Source of the DNA: Tatumella sp. JGM91
Lineage (GTDB): Bacteria; Pseudomonadota; Gammaproteobacteria; Enterobacterales; Enterobacteriaceae
Assembly: GCF_018257575.1 (NCBI RefSeq)
Contig: NZ_JAERJP010000002.1
Span: forward strand, 62,001-126,000
Direction: 5' to 3'
Length of the DNA stretch: 64,000 bases
The translations under genes were made by a program, and so were the position numbers. The first letter of the stretch is position 1, and each line of letters starts with the position of its first letter. Positions 58,998-64,000 of this stretch are shown here, piece after piece. The notes beneath the pieces are model-generated. The model saw only the letters and a program-made list of their open reading frames with translations, was not told the DNA's origin and did no database searches.

Positions 58998-60867
58998 TAA
59001 TGAATATCCTTTTATCAAAAGGAACATATCCAAGATCATGCTCTGATAAAACTTGCTCAATAGATTTTATTTCATAAAACAGTTTAGATGTAACATTAGG
59101 CATGTCTAACCCAAGAGATTCAATATCACTGAACTTTTTAATTAACTTTTCTCTAATATCGAGAAGTGATTTTGCTTTATCTGTTGTCACAACTTTGTAC
59201 TTACATGTAGTCATGTCACAAATTCTATCACAATTTGGATTAGTACAATACCCTGCGGGGTGCTCAACAATAGAAAGTTGACCATCCTGTAATTGTTTAC
59301 GAATCTCATTTCTATCTAAATAAAAACGCGTATCACCCTGCTCTCGAAGGCTTTTAATTCTCTTACCCTCATGACCAGACAATATTTCTGCGTCATTATA
59401 TATGTGATAGAAGACCTCTGTCATATGCTCTTGATTCTCTCCAGCGATTTCATTTTGTAGATCTGTATCAATCATCATATCAACATACGACGCAATATTT
59501 GCTTGATTTGCATACCAAGACGTCATAGTAATATTCATATGTTTAAACTGATACTTAACATCAAGTAATGATGCTAATTTATTCCTAACCAAATAGACAG
59601 CAAACGTCCGACGAAATGCGTGAGGATGTACTTTTAAAGTTTCTCCAACTTTTAGCTCACCCTTTCTTGTGGGATTGAGCAAATCAAACTCTCGGACATC
59701 ATTTTCTGTTGCTCGATAACCAAGTAACTTTACGAAGTTATTAAGAGAATGAGACATTGATTGTCTACTAGCATTGGGTCGATGACCTCTCATATGGGGA
59801 AGAGTTATAAATAAGCAGTCTACTTTCTTTAAGAAATTATTCTTTTCATCAATATGCGTTATCGAATCTGCTTGTTTTTTCCATTTTTCACGGGCAAAAC
59901 CAAAAGCATCCCAAAGTAGCTCTATTGCTTTTTTCGCACTCGGTATGGTGACCCATGATGTAGAACGAGCTATTCCACCTAGATTAGGTTTTGTATCCAA
60001 ACCATGTAATATAGGAATGGTCATGCCTGCATATTTTTTCTCTTGATAAGAATGTATATTAAAAGACTTTATTTCTCCATCCCTACAACCTGTAAATGCA
60101 GCTATTACAATATAGCAAGCACCTCTAAGCCAAGATAACCACAATCCACTGTAGTCTAATTCTATATTTAGATCATTTGGTATTTCGCCCATACTTTTAA
60201 GAGCATGTCTTTTAACCGTAGCAGTACAAGAATAATGCTTCTCCCATTTGGTATATAAAAACATAAACTCCTCATACAAAGTGGATATCACTTTTCGATG
60301 CGGATGATAAAAATCAACTATTCTTAAAGCTTCGCCATAATATTTTGAAGAGATTTTTTCAGGGATGCAAACTGCTTGAGATACAGACTCTCCACTTACC
60401 GATAGGTAATGGGATAAACTTTCGTAATTTTCAACTATTCTTTTCGTGAATCCAAACTCATATAAATGAGACAAAAAAATAAGATAGTTTTTCCACGTTT
60501 TGAACTTCAGGCCTTGTTTTTTTGCAATAAATAATATATTTCTGTATTTTTCATCATCATTAATATCATCGTATGAAGTACCATTGTTTTCAATGATGCA
60601 CTTTTGAAAAATAACCCCACCTGAAATAATATTCAAAATGGTGCTTTTTTTAGATTTAAGACTATTAGCCAATATTATTTCATGAACTAAGGACTTTACC
60701 GTTAGTTTGAATTCACCAGACAAACGTGTAAATGAAACATCAAAATCCAATGACCAAAAATTCCAAACATCTGAATTATAATAGCTGTAAGGTTTTCCTT
60801 CAGAGTCCCTTGAAACAATAATATCACCAGCAGAGAGGTCATGTTCTGTTTTTTTAAATTTTTTCAT
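58990..60867 (-). CDS. Tyrosine recombinase, third of trio (GinC-like)
   Basis: 625 residues. The catalytic set is visible: Arg in FTGCRDGEIKSF, H-x-F-R in VHPHAFRRTFAVYL, and His and Tyr in FKHMNITMTSWYANQ. A Cys-rich segment near the C-terminus (CTNPNCDRICDMTTC) could bind zinc. It starts one base before the stop of the preceding gene (TAATG), so translation is coupled. The low GC content contrasts with the core genome. Confidence 0.85.
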   Translation of the reverse strand: MKKFKKTEHDLSAGDIIVSRDSEGKPYSYYNSDVWNFWSLDFDVSFTRLSGEFKLTVKSLVHEIILANSLKSKKSTILNIISGGVIFQKCIIENNGTSYDDINDDEKYRNILFIAKKQGLKFKTWKNYLIFLSHLYEFGFTKRIVENYESLSHYLSVSGESVSQAVCIPEKISSKYYGEALRIVDFYHPHRKVISTLYEEFMFLYTKWEKHYSCTATVKRHALKSMGEIPNDLNIELDYSGLWLSWLRGACYIVIAAFTGCRDGEIKSFNIHSYQEKKYAGMTIPILHGLDTKPNLGGIARSTSWVTIPSAKKAIELLWDAFGFAREKWKKQADSITHIDEKNNFLKKVDCLFITLPHMRGHRPNASRQSMSHSLNNFVKLLGYRATENDVREFDLLNPTRKGELKVGETLKVHPHAFRRTFAVYLVRNKLASLLDVKYQFKHMNITMTSWYANQANIASYVDMMIDTDLQNEIAGENQEHMTEVFYHIYNDAEILSGHEGKRIKSLREQGDTRFYLDRNEIRKQLQDGQLSIVEHPAGYCTNPNCDRICDMTTCKYKVVTTDKAKSLLDIREKLIKKFSDIESLGLDMPNVTSKLFYEIKSIEQVLSEHDLGYVPFDKRIFINE

Positions 60868-62651
60868 TAGTAAATTCCCAACATTAACTCTAAGTCATCA
60901 ACACTATCCCAAAGGGGGTGAACACTATCCAGATATTTGTTATAAGCTTTATTATATATTATTGTGTGATCTTTTTTCATTCTATCAATAATGAGTTGTA
61001 CTGTATTACTAACCTTACTTAATAAGTAAGATGGATGAGAATTAATTGCTGGCCTTGTTATTGATTCCAAAATGATATCATTGAAGGAAAGTAATAACCA
61101 AACATCATCAACTTCAGCAACAACAGCATGATGTTTACATCCAAAACATTCAAGAAACTTATGGCAAGCAACTATATCACTATCATTTGCCAATCCATTT
61201 TTTATTAAGTCACTTTTTAAATTCTTTGATTTATGTTTAAAGGAACCACCACATCTTAACCCATTAGTAAGTTTCTTAAATTTTTGGCTCACCTCACTCT
61301 CTTTAAGTGGGTCTTTATAAATGAATTTACTATCCTCAATTACTTTATCTAATGGTTTTCCTAATGCAGACTGCTCCCTAATATATAGTGCAGACGCCAG
61401 TGAAAATTCAACTGTGGTAGGATTACCATCAGCATAATATTTTGCTGATGTTTCTACTGTGTTATTCAAACCTTGTGAAACAAAAAAAACACTTTCTGTT
61501 GCTCGCATAATAAGTGATGCTTTGGTTTTTCTAAAGCGCTGGCTACTTAGTATCGGCAATCCAAGATCTGTAAATAAATTACTCAGAATTCTCGCACTAG
61601 AATCTGTCATATATGACTTTTTCCCATCAGATGGGTTAGGAAATAAAAAACCATCCTCATAAGGATCTATGACATCAATTATTCTAATCCATCTTTCGAA
61701 AAAAATCTTTGCCTCGCGAGTAAAACCGACATTTATTTCATTGACTCGACCATTCTGGCGCCCCTTCTTGATTTTGAGCTTATATATCTTCCTTGTAATA
61801 TCAGTGAATAACTCATCACTTAGATCTGATTTTTTCATTTTCAAGAGTGATGTTGCATTTGCACCTGTATAAAAGCATGTTAGGTAATAAGCTACTCTAA
61901 CTAAATCACTCACCCATACCATATCATGGCTATAATATGAAACCGTTCTTTCTGACAAATTCACATTCTCATATCTCTGCTCACCATTAGAATCATCAAT
62001 ATCATAAAGAGGAAAAATTTTTGGTATAGTTCCACTCTCAATATGTTTGCAATAATCATTGAAAATAAAACTTAACGCAGGAATTAACTCTTTGATTTCA
62101 TCATCAGTATAAGGCTCAGCACTTTTAGTATCATGAGGAAATTTAATAAAGTAGTCATTGCATTTGTTAAAAAGATCTGGATCTAATTGTCTTAATAAGA
62201 CTTTAATTGAATTCTGTCTTGAAAGTAGAGTTTTACCTTTAACCCCTTTATTGTAATGATCAACAAGACTTTTGGAATAAAACAAAATAGAACCAATGCA
62301 AAATATCTCTTCAAAACCCTGAGCCTCAGACATTCTTATAAATCTAACTAATTCATTGAAAATATTAATTTTAGTTCTATTAGTAGCATCTAAGTAACAT
62401 AATATATTAAATATACTGACAACGAGACTCCTCCTATTAGCGTCAACAATATCTGGTTGATTTATTGGTATAGCTACTCTATATCCATCCAGGGGTAAAA
62501 TTGGACATCCCCGATACAGTAACCGCTCAAAATTCGCTATTTTACCATTATCAACTATCGTGTGATCACGCATATTAATATTAACTAAATTATCCTCATT
62601 GAGGAACGATGGCATCATTGTTTTCCTTGAATTATTTTTTATAAATGCCAT
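60867..62651 (-). CDS. Tyrosine-recombinase-like protein, second of trio (GinB-like)
   Basis: 594 residues. The fold is recognisable from position and partial motifs, but the catalytic set is degenerate. The first box reads FYTGANATSLLKM without the usual Arg, and the second reads SSQRFRKTKAS with Arg but no His. A Tyr remains in ETSAKYYADGN. It may be a structural partner rather than a catalyst. A CHKFLECFGCKHH cluster may bind metal. GGAG lies seven bases before its ATG. Confidence 0.75.
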   Translation of the reverse strand: MAFIKNNSRKTMMPSFLNEDNLVNINMRDHTIVDNGKIANFERLLYRGCPILPLDGYRVAIPINQPDIVDANRRSLVVSIFNILCYLDATNRTKINIFNELVRFIRMSEAQGFEEIFCIGSILFYSKSLVDHYNKGVKGKTLLSRQNSIKVLLRQLDPDLFNKCNDYFIKFPHDTKSAEPYTDDEIKELIPALSFIFNDYCKHIESGTIPKIFPLYDIDDSNGEQRYENVNLSERTVSYYSHDMVWVSDLVRVAYYLTCFYTGANATSLLKMKKSDLSDELFTDITRKIYKLKIKKGRQNGRVNEINVGFTREAKIFFERWIRIIDVIDPYEDGFLFPNPSDGKKSYMTDSSARILSNLFTDLGLPILSSQRFRKTKASLIMRATESVFFVSQGLNNTVETSAKYYADGNPTTVEFSLASALYIREQSALGKPLDKVIEDSKFIYKDPLKESEVSQKFKKLTNGLRCGGSFKHKSKNLKSDLIKNGLANDSDIVACHKFLECFGCKHHAVVAEVDDVWLLLSFNDIILESITRPAINSHPSYLLSKVSNTVQLIIDRMKKDHTIIYNKAYNKYLDSVHPLWDSVDDLELMLGIY

Positions 62652-62653
62652 AT

Positions 62654-63985
62654 TTATTCTCCATTATTGAGGATAGAGTCAATTGCTAATTCATGAATCT
62701 CATTTGCAGTTAAAATACCGCGTTCACAAAACTTGAGGTAGCCTAATAGAGTTTCTCTATTTTTATGTCCCATAACTGACTGTAGATAATCAAGAACGTT
62801 ACCTTCTTTCATCCCTGCATTGAGTAATTCGTTCAATCTTTCTACGGCATATGTAGATCGTAAATTATGAAACTTATGGGAAAAGTTAGGAAATTTGTTT
62901 TTCACTAAATTCCTCACCTCTCCCCAGCGAGCATCCAATGTTTTAGAAGCATAGTAATCTCCATTTTGATTTATTAATAAGGGTGGATTTTCTTTTTGCT
63001 CTGGATGAAGAATTTCAAATTTCTTCCTACGCTCTATATATCTTGATGAATTAATATAATCATACAGTTCTTGCATCAACGTAGAAAGAATCTCTACTTG
63101 ACGTACTGTCCCATTTTTCGTTTCAATACCTAATAATGGGTCAAGCAATAATCCCTCAGCACCAATCAGATATTTCCTCTTATTCTGCTCAGGATCTGGT
63201 TTATAAATCCCTTTATTCCTAAGAGTGATAATCTCATTTCTTCTTAATCCAGAATATCTACTCAGCTTAATAGCCAGAAGAAATTCCTCAGATAACACAA
63301 CGAACTTATCTCCATTTTTACTTTTCGATACTCCAATTTTACTAACATTGCATATTAGCTCTACTGACTCCCACTCTATTCTGTTCAGAGGAATAAGCTT
63401 TCTAGGTAATCCAAACTGACTCGTATTATTAGGTAGCTTTAACCTTAAATCAGTTGTATCTACATAAATAAATTTACTGCGCATGTATTCATGTGTGGAT
63501 CCTCTATGTAAACTAACCACTTCATAATTGAAGGGAGGATATCGAAAATTATGTTTTCTCGACAAATAAAATTTATAGAAATTAATTACTACTCTCAGGT
63601 AACTATTAGCTGTACTTCGTGCTAACGCACCCTTTTCGAATATGTTTTTTAGATGTCTCCGAAACATATAAGTTGGACGTTTTCTTAAAGGAGCCGGCAT
63701 ATCATCCCATAAGACATTAATATCACTGAGAAAAGTAAAATAATGTAATAATGCCTGAGCCTGTGTATTGACCTCTTTTTTCCTTAAGTTAACCTTTAAA
63801 TGAATAAGCCAATTATTAACAACATGTATATTATCCCCCTCTTCTGTAAATAAAAGTGGTAATTTACCTATACACAGTCCATCACCTTCAAAATTAACTG
63901 ATAACCCACCAGTGGCAGGACTAATATCTATTTTAATTTTTTGATCGACAACAAAGTTTGGCACTTCCCAAAGAATAAGACTCAT
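62654..63985 (-). CDS. Tyrosine recombinase, first of trio (GinA-like)
   Basis: 443 residues with an N-terminal SAM-like core-binding domain and a C-terminal catalytic domain. Arg is in RYSGLRRNEIITL, H-x-L-R in HKFHNLRSTYAVE, and His and Tyr in VMGHKNRETLLGYLKF. An in-frame TAG directly before the ATG at 63985 fixes the start. Only 15 bases remain before the window edge, so the promoter and island end are outside. It heads the overlapping ginABCD-topB operon. Confidence 0.88.
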   Translation of the reverse strand: MSLILWEVPNFVVDQKIKIDISPATGGLSVNFEGDGLCIGKLPLLFTEEGDNIHVVNNWLIHLKVNLRKKEVNTQAQALLHYFTFLSDINVLWDDMPAPLRKRPTYMFRRHLKNIFEKGALARSTANSYLRVVINFYKFYLSRKHNFRYPPFNYEVVSLHRGSTHEYMRSKFIYVDTTDLRLKLPNNTSQFGLPRKLIPLNRIEWESVELICNVSKIGVSKSKNGDKFVVLSEEFLLAIKLSRYSGLRRNEIITLRNKGIYKPDPEQNKRKYLIGAEGLLLDPLLGIETKNGTVRQVEILSTLMQELYDYINSSRYIERRKKFEILHPEQKENPPLLINQNGDYYASKTLDARWGEVRNLVKNKFPNFSHKFHNLRSTYAVERLNELLNAGMKEGNVLDYLQSVMGHKNRETLLGYLKFCERGILTANEIHELAIDSILNNGE

Positions 63986-64000
63986 CTAATCGTTTACCGT

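Larger units (their letters stand above)
41025..64000. mobile_element. GInt-like genomic island inserted in topB (right end outside window)
   Basis: Foreign block that begins where host topB is interrupted and runs past the window edge. At the far right are three adjacent tyrosine-recombinase-like genes and a small coiled-coil gene, the ginABCD set-up of GInt islands, in one overlapping operon with a second topB. The recombination genes are clearly AT-rich compared with the roughly 50% GC core. A Tn3-family transposon and an IS3 element are nested in it. The exact right end and attachment sequences are not visible. Alternative labels are a RIT element (three recombinases) or a Tn554 relative (two recombinases plus a small protein), but four genes of these sizes fit GInt best. 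Confidence 0.82.

Noticed and set aside
58990-63985. Phage integrase or integron explanation for the recombinases
   Set aside because: Three adjacent large recombinases with a small coiled-coil gene, no attC sites and no phage genes argue against both.

Overview
This window is chromosomal DNA of a member of the Enterobacterales, probably Erwiniaceae or a close relative. The left 41 kb keeps the Escherichia coli gene order around pyrF, cysB, topA, trp, tonB, adhE, hns, galU and purU, followed by the xthA/ynjH/topB neighbourhood. It differs from E. coli in several ways: trpG and trpD are separate genes, acnA, btuR and rssA are absent from their usual places, and a UDP-sugar epimerase sits between hns and galU. 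The species cannot be named from the sequence alone.

Region 1 (1-41024) is core genome. It holds pyrF (cut by the window edge), lapB, lapA and pgpB; ribA; a ymiA-like gene; cysB; topA; yciN; sohB; yciK; rluB; yciO and rnm. The trp operon follows, complete with promoter/operator, 17-residue leader peptide and attenuator (trpL E G D CF B A). Next come a BON lipoprotein, ompW with a perfect FNR box, yciCBA, tonB, yciI, yciY, clsA, yciU, adhE, tdk, hns, an epimerase, galU, rssB, ychJ and purU. A tRNA-Tyr with rtT-like repeats, xthA, a ynjH-like gene and a 5'-truncated topB close the region.

Region 2 (about 41025 to beyond 64000) is a genomic island inserted inside topB, at the codons for the TOPRIM DPDREG motif. 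Its right part is AT-rich. It carries three consecutive large tyrosine-recombinase-like genes and a small coiled-coil gene, the arrangement known as ginABCD in GInt islands. A second, full-length topB is coupled to them by a 4-base overlap. That topB has Val instead of Glu in exactly the motif where the host gene is cut, so the island seems to carry a re-coded replacement for its own target gene. An Xre-type regulator, an unknown ORF and an interrupted cargo gene complete the island backbone.

Inside the island is an intact 12,655-bp Tn3-family transposon (42789-55443) with 38-bp inverted repeats and a 5-bp TAATA target duplication. It splits the cargo gene, whose two halves rejoin in frame. 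Beside the left repeat is a decayed tnpA 3' end, so both termini are tnpA-side ends. The cargo is a thiol-redox and electrophile-defence set: alpha/beta hydrolase, EamA exporter, MalY/PatB-type C-S lyase, SDR, DsbA/FrnE-type oxidoreductase, old yellow enzyme, thioredoxin, AhpD-like protein, TetR repressor and OsmC. This content resembles thiosulfinate (allicin) tolerance clusters of onion-associated bacteria. Four near-identical palindromes centred on CTAG lie upstream of four of its transcription units and are probably operators of the TetR protein. An IS3-family element (41257-42515) lies between the island's left end and the transposon and seems to have removed the 3' end of the interrupted gene.

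The result is a nested structure: host topB > GInt-like island > cargo gene > Tn3-family transposon > redox regulon.
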